64,000 nucleotides of DNA from Paenibacillus allorhizosphaerae (GTDB taxonomy: Bacteria > Bacillota > Bacilli > Paenibacillales > NBRC-103111), in the NCBI RefSeq assembly GCF_910594985.1, contig NZ_CAJVCE010000008.1, forward strand, positions 280,086-344,085, read 5' to 3'. Within the stretch, counting starts at the first letter, position 1, and each line of letters begins with the position of its first letter. Positions 36,320-44,972 of this stretch are shown here, one piece after another. Under the pieces are notes generated by a model, which saw only the letters and a program-made list of their open reading frames with translations, did not search any database and was not told the origin of the DNA. Position numbers and translations under genes: made by a program.

Positions 36320-36757
36320 ATGAACGTACGAAAGGGGCAGTTATCGGATGCCGGGCAGCTGTGCGGCTTGTCCGAACAATTGGGATACGCCGCAGAGGAG
36401 CAGCAAATGCACGAACGGCTCTCCCGGATCTTGAAGGATGCCGACCATGCGGTTTACGTGATGGATGACGAGGAACATGGGGTGGTCGGTTGGGCTCATG
36501 TGCATGGCAGACATTTGCTCGAAAGTGATCCGTTTGCGGAAATCGGCGGGCTCGTCGTGGATGACCGGCATCAGCGCATGGGGATCGGAAAAAAACTGAT
36601 GCGCGCATGCGAGGGGTGGGCGAGGGAAGCGGGCTACGGCATCGTGCGGGTACGATCCGGGGCGCAACGAAAGGAAGCGCATGAATTTTATAAAGGCATC
36701 GGATATGAACATGTGAAAGCACAGCAAGTGTTCAACTTGAATTTGAACCGGGAGTAA
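36320..36757 (+). CDS. GNAT family N-acetyltransferase
   Basis: This 145-residue single-domain GNAT starts with the usual VRKGQLSDAGQLCGLSEQLGY. The core strand EIGGLVVDDRHQRMGIGKKLM (about 75-95) includes the acetyl-CoA loop R/Q-x-x-G-I-G-K, and AHEFYKGIGYE is the C-terminal GNAT signature. GAAAGGTGAT lies eight bases before the ATG. It is flanked by terminators on both sides, so it is an independent gene. The substrate is unknown. Confidence 0.88.
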   Translation: MNVRKGQLSDAGQLCGLSEQLGYAAEEQQMHERLSRILKDADHAVYVMDDEEHGVVGWAHVHGRHLLESDPFAEIGGLVVDDRHQRMGIGKKLMRACEGWAREAGYGIVRVRSGAQRKEAHEFYKGIGYEHVKAQQVFNLNLNRE

Positions 36758-36786
36758 TAGTGAGGTTGGTATTCTTTGAAATACGC

Positions 36787-36825
36787 AAGGCCGTCCCGGT
36801 TCATTGGCCGGGAACGGCCTTTTTG
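36787..36825 (+). terminator. Strong terminator after the GNAT gene
   Basis: AAGGCCGTCCCGG (36787-36799) pairs with CCGGGAACGGCCTT (36808-36821) with one extra base, followed by a T-run. Confidence 0.8.
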
Positions 36826-36843
36826 AATGATGCTGAATATGCT

Positions 36844-37272
36844 CTAGAAAGTATTATAAATGTTTTGGCATTCTTCTGCTGTAGGCTGGTAGAAGCAGTG
36901 CAGCTTGTAACGAGCTACGAGCGGCTGATTGTACCATGTCGGAGGGCAATCTCCTTGCGGTCGGAAATACCATAATGAGAATTTGCCTGGCCAATGCCTT
37001 TCCCCATTGACAGAACGACGAGCCAGACGTTTTTCACTTTCTCTGGCCTTCTGGTAATAAGGCCCGTGCAGCAGCGCTTCAAACGCATGCGGTTGATTGA
37101 TCATTTGCGGAATGGTGCGGATTCCTTTGAAGTCGGAGCAATTCGCCCGGATTCGGTTGATCCCTACATTGCCGACGAGCAGCATGCCCTTCTCGCCTTC
37201 CCCTACCGCTTCCGCCCGGAGCAAACGCGCTAACATGGCAATATCTTGGTCCCTTGCTTTCACTACGGCCAT
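36844..37272 (-). CDS. cwlJ: Spore cortex-lytic hydrolase CwlJ
   Basis: This 142-residue protein equals the Bacillus subtilis CwlJ length. It belongs to the SleB/CwlJ Hydrolase_2 family, which cleaves muramic-delta-lactam peptidoglycan of the spore cortex during germination. The block MLARLLRAEAVGEGEKGMLLVGNVGINR contains the catalytic Glu, and FSLWYFRPQGDCPPTWYNQP near the C-terminus is diagnostic. CwlJ has no signal peptide because it is deposited in the coat from the mother cell, and none is seen here. The ATG at 37272 has AGGGGTGA upstream; the GTG three codons earlier is part of that site. No gerQ is adjacent. It is strong evidence for a sporulating host. Confidence 0.95.
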   Translation of the reverse strand: MAVVKARDQDIAMLARLLRAEAVGEGEKGMLLVGNVGINRIRANCSDFKGIRTIPQMINQPHAFEALLHGPYYQKARESEKRLARRSVNGERHWPGKFSLWYFRPQGDCPPTWYNQPLVARYKLHCFYQPTAEECQNIYNTF

Positions 37273-37394
37273 AAGGCTCACCCCTATAAGTGTTATACCA
37301 ACAAGATATTAGGTTAGAGCGGTTAGGTGTCTGTACCATACAAAAAGGTACGGTTGCTCGATGTATGGCGAAAGCATACTAGTATGAATAAGAA

Positions 37395-37424
37395 CAGCCG
37401 TCCTCGGAGAGCCGGGGACGGCTG
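37395..37424 (-). terminator. Terminator of the dehydrogenase gene (minus strand)
   Basis: CAGCCGTCC and GGACGGCTG form a perfect outer stem extended by CGG/CCG. Read on the minus strand the hairpin is followed by TTCTTATTC. Confidence 0.65.
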
Positions 37425-37450
37425 CGAATCTGAACAGGCGTAGCGCAGGT

Positions 37451-38440
37451 TTAAGCCAAGGTGCTCAATGCGGACGCCTCGACTTCGCCAGTAAGCGGCT
37501 GACCGGCGGTAAAATGCCGGACTTCCGTAACGGCAAACCGGCCGAGCCGGCGCAAGCCGTTTGTGACCGCGCCGGCGATATGCGGCGTCAACACGCAGTT
37601 AGGCAGCGTACGGAATGGATGGTCGGCCGCCGGCGGTTCCGGATCGGTGACGTCCAGGCAAGCAAACAGCCTTCCGCTCTGCAATTCGGGAATGAGGGCG
37701 CTTTCGTCGATGATTGAGCCTCTGGCCGTATTAATAAGAATGGCTCCGTCTTTCATAAGGGCAAGCCGTTCCTTGTTGATCATTTTGTTCGTGGAAGGCA
37801 GCGACGGCGCATGAATCGAGACGACATCGGAGGCGGCAAGCATCTCTTCAAGACTGCAAAGGGTGACGCCAAGCTGCTGCGCTTCGGCGGCGCTCAAGAA
37901 CGGATCATGTACCAGCACCTGCACATCGAACAGCTTGAGCAATTGAATGTAATGACGTCCGGCTTTGCCTGCGCCGAGCACTCCGATGCGCACGCCTACC
38001 ATTTCCCTTACCCGGTCGCGACCTTCCTTCCATCCGCCAGAATGGGTTGACCGGTTCAACGTCCACATGTTTTTCAGCGCGGTGATCGTGAACCCGAGAG
38101 CGGTTTCCGCGACCCCTTGTCCGAGCGGTCCATTGCCGCTGGAAACGCGGATGCCCCGTTCCCATACGTCGGGTGAAGCGATACCCTTGATCGTTCCGGC
38201 AGCGTGTACGATCAGCTTCAGGTTGGGCGCTCGATCGAGCACATCGGCGGTTAGCGCTGGGCAGCCCCAGGAAGTGATCGCCACGTCAGCCCCATGAATC
38301 GCTTCCATGACTTGTTCTTTAGACGGATCGCCTTCCGTTTTGTTGCATACGACTTCACCCATTGTTTTTAATTCGGCGATATGCTCTTGGGCGAACACGG
38401 CATTTTGTCTCACAGTCGAGGGAAGTATTGCAATTTTCAT
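37451..38440 (-). CDS. D-2-hydroxyacid dehydrogenase (NAD-binding)
   Basis: This 329-residue dehydrogenase is a paralogue of the one at 21532: both have the unusual N-terminal layout IxxLPxx...Q-x-A-x-F. The NAD loop is GVLGAGKAGRHYIQLL, the substrate Arg is in INTARGSIIDE, the Glu in DVTDPEP and the catalytic His in LTPHIAGA. GGAGG lies seven bases before the ATG. It is divergent from the epimerase-oxidoreductase operon at 38725 and shares its 284-base control region. It probably oxidises or reduces a sugar-derived 2-keto acid in that pathway. Confidence 0.9.
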   Translation of the reverse strand: MKIAILPSTVRQNAVFAQEHIAELKTMGEVVCNKTEGDPSKEQVMEAIHGADVAITSWGCPALTADVLDRAPNLKLIVHAAGTIKGIASPDVWERGIRVSSGNGPLGQGVAETALGFTITALKNMWTLNRSTHSGGWKEGRDRVREMVGVRIGVLGAGKAGRHYIQLLKLFDVQVLVHDPFLSAAEAQQLGVTLCSLEEMLAASDVVSIHAPSLPSTNKMINKERLALMKDGAILINTARGSIIDESALIPELQSGRLFACLDVTDPEPPAADHPFRTLPNCVLTPHIAGAVTNGLRRLGRFAVTEVRHFTAGQPLTGEVEASALSTLA

Positions 38441-38622
38441 CGTTATTCCTCCATAAGTAAAGAAGTAGTGATCGTACGTTTGCCTTGCGTCTTGTGAAAA
38501 TTATACAAGCGACCAGGAGCGCATACAATCGGATCAGCTGACGAAAAAATGACCAAAATAGAGTTCTTGCGGGCGTATGTAAGTACGAGCCGGAATGTAT
38601 TCATATTTTGGCAATTAATCGA

Positions 38623-38651
38623 TTTGTCCGGCGGAAATCTCTGGTTTACAA
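38623..38651 (+). promoter_or_regulatory. Sigma-A promoter for the epimerase-oxidoreductase operon
   Basis: TTGTCC (38623-38628), a 17-base spacer and TACAAT (38646-38651), about 75 bases before the ATG at 38725. Confidence 0.5.
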
Positions 38652-38724
38652 TAGCACTGTCTGGTGAATTTTGTTATTTTGATCTTGTAATCGACAGTAT
38701 CGGAAACGAAAGGGAGCGAACACA

Positions 38725-39540
38725 ATGGACTTGGCTTTGAGCATGTGGAGCGTGCACCGGACAGCGAAGGAAAAAGGGTGGCGCGCCATCGACTTCCTGC
38801 AATTTTGCGAAGCGGAAGGATACCGGAAGGTCGAGCTGCTTGCCCATTTTTGGCAGGATGCGGCGCGCGAGCTGGAGGAAACGGCAGCCTGCGCGGAGCA
38901 ATGCGGCATTACCGTCGTCAGCTATGCCGTCAGCAACAATTTTGTAAGTCCGGACCCGGAAGCGCGACGGAAATCGCTGCTCCAGATAACGGAAGCGTTT
39001 CCTGTTGCGCTAAGCCTCGGAACCCGCACGATTCGCGTATTCGCCGGGAATTTGCTGGATGGAATCGAATATGGCGACGCGTGGCAATGGATCGTCGATG
39101 GACTCGGTGCAGCCGCCAAAGAAGCGGAGGCAGCGGGCATGTCGTTGTGCCTTGAAAATCATGGGAAGCTTGCGGGTAAAGGAGAGCAGGTCCGGCACAT
39201 CATTGAAGCGGTCGGTTCGCCTGCGCTTAAATCAACGCTCGACGTCGGCAACTTTTTGCTCGTTGACGAAGATCCGGTTCACGCCACACGCTCGCTGTTG
39301 CCATATATCGGCCACGTCCATGTGAAGGACTTCAAGAAAAGCGACGGCGGGCGGTACAAATCGCTCCAGAACGTAACGTTCGACGGAGTACCGGCAGGCA
39401 ACGGGGACGTCGATATCCCCGCTATTCTCGGTTTGTTAAAGCAGTTTGGATACGGCGGGTCCTACGTCCTGGAGTACGAAGGGCAGGGCATTGAAGCGGA
39501 CGGAATTCGCGAAAGCTACCGCAATATGAATTTACTTTAG
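38725..39540 (+). CDS. TIM-barrel sugar isomerase/epimerase
   Basis: This 271-residue xylose isomerase-like barrel has the expected metal ligands: Glu in SLCLENHGK, Asp in KSTLDVGNF, His in HVHVKDF and Glu in SYVLEYEGQG. GTRTIRVFAGNL is the central strand. The ATG has GGGAG a short distance upstream. It forms a two-gene operon with the oxidoreductase that starts 16 bases after its stop. The substrate is probably a keto-sugar or sugar-acid intermediate. Confidence 0.88.
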   Translation: MDLALSMWSVHRTAKEKGWRAIDFLQFCEAEGYRKVELLAHFWQDAARELEETAACAEQCGITVVSYAVSNNFVSPDPEARRKSLLQITEAFPVALSLGTRTIRVFAGNLLDGIEYGDAWQWIVDGLGAAAKEAEAAGMSLCLENHGKLAGKGEQVRHIIEAVGSPALKSTLDVGNFLLVDEDPVHATRSLLPYIGHVHVKDFKKSDGGRYKSLQNVTFDGVPAGNGDVDIPAILGLLKQFGYGGSYVLEYEGQGIEADGIRESYRNMNLL

Positions 39541-39555
39541 GAGGCAGGCTTACAT

Positions 39556-40617
39556 ATGGGTAACAAATTAAAAGTAGGCGTTATCGGCGTCGGTTCGATT
39601 TCGGAACATCATATCAAATCGTACTTGAATAACAAGGAAGTCGTGCTGCATGCGTTTTGCGACAGCAACGAAACTCGCGTCAAGCAAAAAGCGGAGAAAC
39701 ACGGCGTCGCCAAAACGTATACGGATTATCGCGACCTTTTAGCTGATCCGGAGATCGATGCTGTGAGCATTTGCACTTGGAATAATTCGCATGCGCCGAT
39801 CAGCATTGCCGCGGTTGAGGCGGGCAAGCATGTGCTCGTGGAGAAGCCGTTATGCAAATCGGTCGAAGAAGCGCTGCAGGTGCAGGAAGCCGTGAAACGT
39901 TCCGGGAAAGTGCTCCAGGTCGGATTCGTGCGCCGTTTTGGAACGAATACCGAAGTGCTGAAAACCTTTTTGGACAATGGGGATCTCGGTGAAATTTATT
40001 ACGCGAAAGCGACCTGCATTCGCCGTTTGGGCAATCCGGGAGGATGGTTCTCCGATATTGAACGTTCCGGCGGAGGACCGCTGATCGATCTTGGCGTTCA
40101 TTTTATCGATTTGTGCTGGTATTTGATGGGCAAGCCGAAAGTAAAAACGATCAGCGGAAGCACGTTCAAACGTCTTGGCAACAGGTCGAACGTTCGCAAC
40201 CTCAATTTCTACAAAGCGGCCGACTATAATGCCGAACATAACGATGTCGAGGACTTGGCTTCGGCGTTCATCCGCTTTGAGAACGGGGCTACGTTGACAG
40301 TAGACGTAAGCTTTACCCTTCATGCCAAAAAAGACGAAGTTTCGGTCAAACTGTACGGGGATAAAGGCGGAGCAGAGGTCGAGCCGGAATTCTCGATCGT
40401 CTCGGAGAAGCACGATACGATTTTGAACATCACTCCGCAAATCAATCAGCTCGGCTTTGATTTCGCCCGCGGCTTTCAGGAGGAAATCAACGGTTTCGTC
40501 AGCGCATGCTTCGGCCGGACGGAAACCAGAAGCCCTGTAGAAGACGGCGTAGAAGTGATGAAAATGCTGTGCGGCATTTACGAATCCGCCCGCTTGGGAC
40601 GCGAAGTGGAGTTGTAG
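39556..40617 (+). CDS. Gfo/Idh/MocA family NAD(P)-dependent oxidoreductase
   Basis: This 353-residue protein has a Rossmann start LKVGVIGVGSISEHHIKSYL, the E-K-P motif HVLVEKPLCKS and the catalytic segment GGGPLIDLGVHFIDLCWYLMG with the conserved D-x-G-x-H. The C-terminal domain is a standard beta-sheet. GGAGG lies a few bases before the ATG. It is co-transcribed with the epimerase upstream, a pairing common in catabolism of inositols or rare sugars. A bidirectional terminator separates it from the convergent enolase-superfamily gene. Confidence 0.92.
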   Translation: MGNKLKVGVIGVGSISEHHIKSYLNNKEVVLHAFCDSNETRVKQKAEKHGVAKTYTDYRDLLADPEIDAVSICTWNNSHAPISIAAVEAGKHVLVEKPLCKSVEEALQVQEAVKRSGKVLQVGFVRRFGTNTEVLKTFLDNGDLGEIYYAKATCIRRLGNPGGWFSDIERSGGGPLIDLGVHFIDLCWYLMGKPKVKTISGSTFKRLGNRSNVRNLNFYKAADYNAEHNDVEDLASAFIRFENGATLTVDVSFTLHAKKDEVSVKLYGDKGGAEVEPEFSIVSEKHDTILNITPQINQLGFDFARGFQEEINGFVSACFGRTETRSPVEDGVEVMKMLCGIYESARLGREVEL

Positions 40618-40627
40618 GATCAAACAT

Positions 40628-40663
40628 AAAGGCGGTATCGGACCTAAGGTCCGAGCCGCCTTT
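40628..40663. terminator. Bidirectional terminator
   Basis: AAAGGCGG/CCGCCTTT form the outer stem and TCGGACC-TAA-GGTCCGA the inner stem, with T and A runs at the ends. It serves the oxidoreductase gene and the convergent enolase-superfamily gene. Confidence 0.8.
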
Positions 40664-40669
40664 ACATCG

Positions 40670-41791
40670 TTATACGTATGTATACTTATCAATCTTGTGC
40701 ATGGAAACGTCGCAGCCGGTGCCGGGGCTTCCCGACAGCCGGATCGTGCCGCTTTCCAGGTCCGGGTAGCTTTCGACGGGATCGTCCGCCAGAAAGAAAG
40801 GACCGTTCAGGTCGACCGGCGTTCGAATTTGCAGGTGCTGGAACAATTGAGCCGAGGCCGACAGACCGAGCCTTGACTCCGTCAAGCCGCCACCGAGCAG
40901 TCCGAGGCCGGAAGCTTTGGCGATTTCGCCGCACAGTTTGGCACCGGACAATCCGCCCATTTTCGTTACTTTCACGACAATCGTATCGCACGCTTCCAGA
41001 CGGATCGCCTGCAGCGTATCCCCTGGGGACCAGACGCTCTCGTCGAGTGCGATCGGGATGCCGATCTTTCTTCGCAGTTCGGCATGGCCGAGCAAGTTGT
41101 TTGCGGCCAGCGGCTGCTCGAACACGTCGACGCCCAGATGTTCCATCGCCTTTCCCGTCCGAATGGCGGCAGGCAGATCGTACGCCTGATTGGCGTCAAC
41201 TCGGAAGAACAGGCCCGGGGCGTGCTGCTTGACGGCTTCCAATATTTCAATATCTTTGTCCGGGTTCAGGCCGATTTTGACATCGACGCCGAGATAGCCT
41301 TGCTTCTTGGCGGCCATCGCATGAACGGCCGCTTCCTCCGGGTTCGCGGTGCTGATCAAATACGATAAATTCACCGTTCCGTGCCCGGATGACAGCCATA
41401 TTCCGGCAAGCGGGACTTGCCGCCGTCTGGCGATCAAATCGTGCAGTGCCATATCTACCGCGGCCTTGGCGATCGGCTGTCCGGCGCTGTGACCGCCCGC
41501 GATCTGCCGGTTCATTTGCGCCGTCAAGCTTTGCAGATCTTCGGAAGGCTGTCCGATAAGCAGCGGTTTCACATAATGATTGAGCGTCGATACGACGCTT
41601 TCCAACGTTTCATAGCTCCACCTGTGGCTTGGCCGGCATTCTCCCCAGCCAATATGGCCGTCTTCGTCCGTGAGCTTGACATAAACATGCGGGGCACCGG
41701 ACGAAGGGTCGCCGACTTTGCCGCCGGAGATGGCAAAGCTTTGCTTCATCGGAAGCCGCAGCGGATATACATCGACGTACTTTATTCTCAT
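40670..41791 (-). CDS. Mandelate racemase/muconate lactonizing enzyme family protein
   Basis: This 373-residue enolase-superfamily enzyme has a capping domain start MRIKYVDVYPLRLPMKQSFAISGG, the first Lys in GVDVKIGLNPDKD, metal ligands in FRVDANQAY, DVFEQPLA and ALDESVWSP, and the second Lys in IVVKVTKMGGLSGA. The single Lys on each side of the barrel and overall length resemble MLE/dipeptide-epimerase-like members. The ATG at 41791 has AGGAGG upstream. It is convergent with the epimerase-oxidoreductase operon and likely serves the same pathway, for example as a racemase or cycloisomerase of a sugar-acid derivative. Confidence 0.9.
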   Translation of the reverse strand: MRIKYVDVYPLRLPMKQSFAISGGKVGDPSSGAPHVYVKLTDEDGHIGWGECRPSHRWSYETLESVVSTLNHYVKPLLIGQPSEDLQSLTAQMNRQIAGGHSAGQPIAKAAVDMALHDLIARRRQVPLAGIWLSSGHGTVNLSYLISTANPEEAAVHAMAAKKQGYLGVDVKIGLNPDKDIEILEAVKQHAPGLFFRVDANQAYDLPAAIRTGKAMEHLGVDVFEQPLAANNLLGHAELRRKIGIPIALDESVWSPGDTLQAIRLEACDTIVVKVTKMGGLSGAKLCGEIAKASGLGLLGGGLTESRLGLSASAQLFQHLQIRTPVDLNGPFFLADDPVESYPDLESGTIRLSGSPGTGCDVSMHKIDKYTYV

Positions 41792-41995
41792 GGTTTGTCC
41801 TCCTGATCTTGCATGCATTTATTTAATTCTAGTATATCTTCTCTGAAAGCGTCATCCTTGTCATTAATATGTCTTTAAATGGAACGGCGGGTAGTGCGAA
41901 CGCAGACAGAATAGATCGCAAATCTGGCAAATTTCCAATTGCTGCTGCACCGTTTTCCTAGTATCATAAGACTGAAATGATTGAATGTTTCTTTT

Positions 41996-42016
41996 AAATG
42001 ATTTAAAGCATCATTT
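41996..42016. promoter_or_regulatory. Inverted repeat upstream of the third epimerase gene
   Basis: AAATGAT (41996-42002) and ATCATTT (42010-42016) form an inverted repeat with a seven-base spacer inside a very AT-rich stretch; TTTTAAATGA-like sequence occurs twice. It is about 65 bases before the ATG at 42079 and is a candidate operator. Confidence 0.35.
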
Positions 42017-42078
42017 TAAATGAAAGTGATCATCAAAAAAGATAAGATTGCAATCGCAATTGGGGGAGGAAACGGGTA

Positions 42079-42915
42079 ATGGTACAACAGCATGTCAATG
42101 ATGGACCGGAACGATGGCTTACAGGCACTTCCACGGGCGTAAGGTCGGCGCTCGATATGAACGATATAAGGGCGGCAGGTCTCGGCGCAATTGAACTGAC
42201 CTGGCAAAAGATGAACATGTTCGATCCGGAGGTAAAGGCACGTTGCGACGCGAAAATTGCCGCGGCCCGGGCGGCCGGACTTGAAGTATGGTCCGTCCAT
42301 ATCCCCTACGGGACGGACTGGGATCCATCGTGTCTCGACCCGGAGATGAGAAAAGACGTTATCGCAAAAGTAAAGGCCGTGCTCGCTTTTGCGCAGGAAT
42401 GGGGTGTCCGCCGGGCCGTTTATCATCCGAGCTGGGAACCGATCGCATCGGAGGACCGGGCACGCCGATTGAAAACATGCAAGGAAACGCTGAGCGTTCT
42501 GGCAGAGGAGTCGGTGAAGTACGGCGTCCAGCTTGCCATCGAGTGTTTGCCGCGAACTTGTCTGGGCAACAGCGCGGATGAGATGGAATATTTGGTCGGC
42601 GACGAACCGGCTCTCGGCATCTGCTGCGATGTGAACCATTTGTTCAAGGAAACGCCGGAGCAGTTTATCAAGCGGCTCGGTTCGCGGATCGTAACGACGC
42701 ATATTTCCGATAACGACGGCAACGACGAGAAGCATTGGTTGCCCGGCGACGGTGTCATCGGATGGCGAGCCGTACTTGATGCGCTGGTCCAAGCCGGTTA
42801 CGGCGGCACTTTCATGTACGAAGTGAGGAACCCCGATCCGCGCGTATTGGCTGACAATTGGCAGGCGCTGAACAAGCTGTACCGGGGAGAAGGCGGCCCG
42901 CTGCTAAAAGGATGA
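42079..42915 (+). CDS. TIM-barrel sugar isomerase/epimerase
   Basis: This 278-residue xylose isomerase-like protein is the third of its kind in the window. Strands with metal ligands are visible: VKYGVQLAIECLPR (Glu), GICCDVNHLFKE (Asp, His), TTHISDNDGNDEKHW (His, Asp) and FMYEVRNPD (Glu). The V-H-I-P-Y-G-T-D-W-D-P segment is typical of family members that open with a substrate loop. GGGAGG precedes the ATG. It is followed 24 bases later by the beta-propeller gene, with which it forms an operon. Confidence 0.88.
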   Translation: MVQQHVNDGPERWLTGTSTGVRSALDMNDIRAAGLGAIELTWQKMNMFDPEVKARCDAKIAAARAAGLEVWSVHIPYGTDWDPSCLDPEMRKDVIAKVKAVLAFAQEWGVRRAVYHPSWEPIASEDRARRLKTCKETLSVLAEESVKYGVQLAIECLPRTCLGNSADEMEYLVGDEPALGICCDVNHLFKETPEQFIKRLGSRIVTTHISDNDGNDEKHWLPGDGVIGWRAVLDALVQAGYGGTFMYEVRNPDPRVLADNWQALNKLYRGEGGPLLKG

Positions 42916-42939
42916 GCGACTCGCCCGTAAGGAGGCTGC

Positions 42940-43851
42940 ATGATGAATAATTCAACTGGAAACCAAGGCGGCGATTGCTGGATCGCGGTAACGGACCAGG
43001 CATCCCGGCGAATTCTCGTATTCGATTCCGAACGGAAAGACTGGAACTCGGCTGAAGCGCTGAAATGGTCATGGTCGCCTAGCGCATTGAACGGTTTCAG
43101 CGATGGGCCCAAAGGGTGGGGCCTTCCCTCCGACGTCAAGCTTCGCAGAAACACCGCTCATGGCGGCGAGTCGATGATCGTGTGCGATTCGTACGGCTTA
43201 GCAGCGATCGTTCCATACCCTGCGGGAAATGCGCGTCAATGGTCTCAGACCATTCCCGGCAACCTGCATGCGGTAGAGCTGCTGCCGGACGGCAACATCG
43301 CGATTGCGGCGAGCACCGGCGGCTGGGTGCGGCTGTATGCTTCGTCTCAAGGACCGGACGCGGAGAAACATAGTCACTATGATCTTCCGGGTGCGCACGG
43401 CGTCTTATGGGACCCGCAGGAAAATTTGCTGTGGACGATTGGCGACGACTGGCTTGTCCCTCTCAACGTATGCGGTACGGCCAGCGATCCGGAGCTTGCG
43501 GAAGATTCGGATCGCAAGATTCGGCTGCCGAGCCGGTGGGGGCACGACCTTTATCCCGTTTACGGCGATGCGGACAAACTGTGGGTCACGACGAATTCGG
43601 CCGTGTACCAATACTCCAAGTCCGCGAATACGTTCTTGACGAATTATGCTGGAGCCGATGAAATCAATCGGATGCACGTAAAAGGGATCGGGAACCAGCT
43701 GTCCGGGCAAGTCGTACAAACCGCACCCCGAGAGGGCGGTCTATATGCGTGGACTACGGATACCGTACGTTCGTTCTCGCCGAACGAGACATTTTCGGTA
43801 ACAAACGGCGCCTTCTATAAAGCCCGGATTTGGTGCGCCGAATATCAATAA
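42940..43851 (+). CDS. DUF6528-like beta-propeller protein
   Basis: This 303-residue protein has no signal peptide. Repeated strand patterns (WIAVTDQASRRILVFDSE, MIVCDSYGLAAIVPYP, HAVELLPDGNIAIAASTGGWVRLY, HGVLWDPQENLLWTIGDDWLVPL) indicate a five- to seven-bladed propeller. I recall this arrangement as the uncharacterised DUF6528 family, usually encoded beside carbohydrate genes. GGAGG lies before the ATG at 42940; the next ATG at 42943 is equally possible. Co-transcription with the epimerase suggests a role in the same sugar pathway, perhaps as a lactonase-like enzyme, but no catalytic residues were identified. Confidence 0.75.
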   Translation: MMNNSTGNQGGDCWIAVTDQASRRILVFDSERKDWNSAEALKWSWSPSALNGFSDGPKGWGLPSDVKLRRNTAHGGESMIVCDSYGLAAIVPYPAGNARQWSQTIPGNLHAVELLPDGNIAIAASTGGWVRLYASSQGPDAEKHSHYDLPGAHGVLWDPQENLLWTIGDDWLVPLNVCGTASDPELAEDSDRKIRLPSRWGHDLYPVYGDADKLWVTTNSAVYQYSKSANTFLTNYAGADEINRMHVKGIGNQLSGQVVQTAPREGGLYAWTTDTVRSFSPNETFSVTNGAFYKARIWCAEYQ

Positions 43852-43997
43852 GCGCCACCGCGTTACCAATAACTAACACAAAAACGTCTTAAACAACCGT
43901 GCGCCTGAAGGCTCGTAAACGTCTTTATCGCCGACGGTTTGCCATTCGGAATACAACGTTATGCTTCATCCGCAACGAGGGGGGCTATGCATACGCA

Positions 43998-44861
43998 ATG
44001 GAAGCGCCAAACCCGTTAGAGCATGTGCGATTTCTAAAATCCCGCAGCCGTGGGAAACGAACGTGCGAGCCCGGCTGGTTTTGGGACCATCAGACCCCGT
44101 TTCAAGATTACGATATTTTCTACGTCGTTTCGGGCAAAGGCACGATGCAGCTTGGGGACGAACTGTTTCACCTGACGCGCAAAAGCTGCGTCGTTATGCG
44201 GCCCGGCGATCTTCCGAAGGCGACGCAGGATGACAATGACCGGCTCGTCGTGCTCTATATGCACTTTGACATCGAAGACAACCGGCCCCCCGAATGCCGG
44301 CCTGCCGCGTTCCCGTTCCCGCGCTTTACGCAGATGAACGATAACGTTCAGGCGGAGAGCATGCTTTCTCAAATGCTGGAAGCACTGGAGTTTCCTTCGC
44401 TGTGGCAGGATTTTGAGTTCGACTGTTTGATGAAACGTTTCTTTGTGACGCTTTACAGGCAGCACTGGAGCGACAAGGATCACCGCGGGCTGTCGGCCAA
44501 ACAGATTCAGAACATAAGAAAAGTCGTCGCTTATATCCACGAGCAAAAAGGAAGGGACGTGCAAATCGAGCCATTGGCGGAAACCGTGCAAATGTCGCCG
44601 CAATATGTAAGCCGATTGTTCAAACGATATGCCGGCTGCTCGCTCAAAGCGTACATCGCACGGATTAAGCTGGACTATGCGCTGGATCTGCTCGCCCAGT
44701 CGTCCTTGACCGTGACCGAAGCGGCGCTGGAACTTGGCTACGCGGATGTATACGCGTTCAGCAAACGTTTCAAAGCGCTGCACGGCATGTCGCCGTCGCA
44801 TTATATCGCGCAGCTGCGCCCCGCGAAGCCCACGCTCGGGGATCGTAAAAGAACGCAATAA
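43998..44861 (+). CDS. AraC-family regulator with cupin sensor
   Basis: This regulator of about 287 residues has an N-terminal cupin (PFQDYDIFYVVSGKGTMQLG, SCVVMRPGDLPKAT) and a C-terminal double helix-turn-helix (QIEPLAETVQMSPQYVSRLFKRYAGCSLKAYIARIKLDYAL; VTEAALELGYADVYAFSKRFKALHGMSPSHY). Start choice is uncertain: the frame is open to 43899, and the ATG at 43998 fits the cupin boundary, with GAGGGGGG about twelve bases upstream. It lies after the epimerase-propeller operon and before the dioxygenase gene, both on the same strand. Confidence 0.87.
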   Translation: MEAPNPLEHVRFLKSRSRGKRTCEPGWFWDHQTPFQDYDIFYVVSGKGTMQLGDELFHLTRKSCVVMRPGDLPKATQDDNDRLVVLYMHFDIEDNRPPECRPAAFPFPRFTQMNDNVQAESMLSQMLEALEFPSLWQDFEFDCLMKRFFVTLYRQHWSDKDHRGLSAKQIQNIRKVVAYIHEQKGRDVQIEPLAETVQMSPQYVSRLFKRYAGCSLKAYIARIKLDYALDLLAQSSLTVTEAALELGYADVYAFSKRFKALHGMSPSHYIAQLRPAKPTLGDRKRTQ

Positions 44862-44972
44862 ACGGAATTGTTGAAATATACGGTTCAGGACATCAATGTA
44901 TGCCGTAATCCATTCCTTCCTTGATCGCGCTAGGGTTATGATGGAGTTAATCCAGTGGAAGGAGGCATGGAA

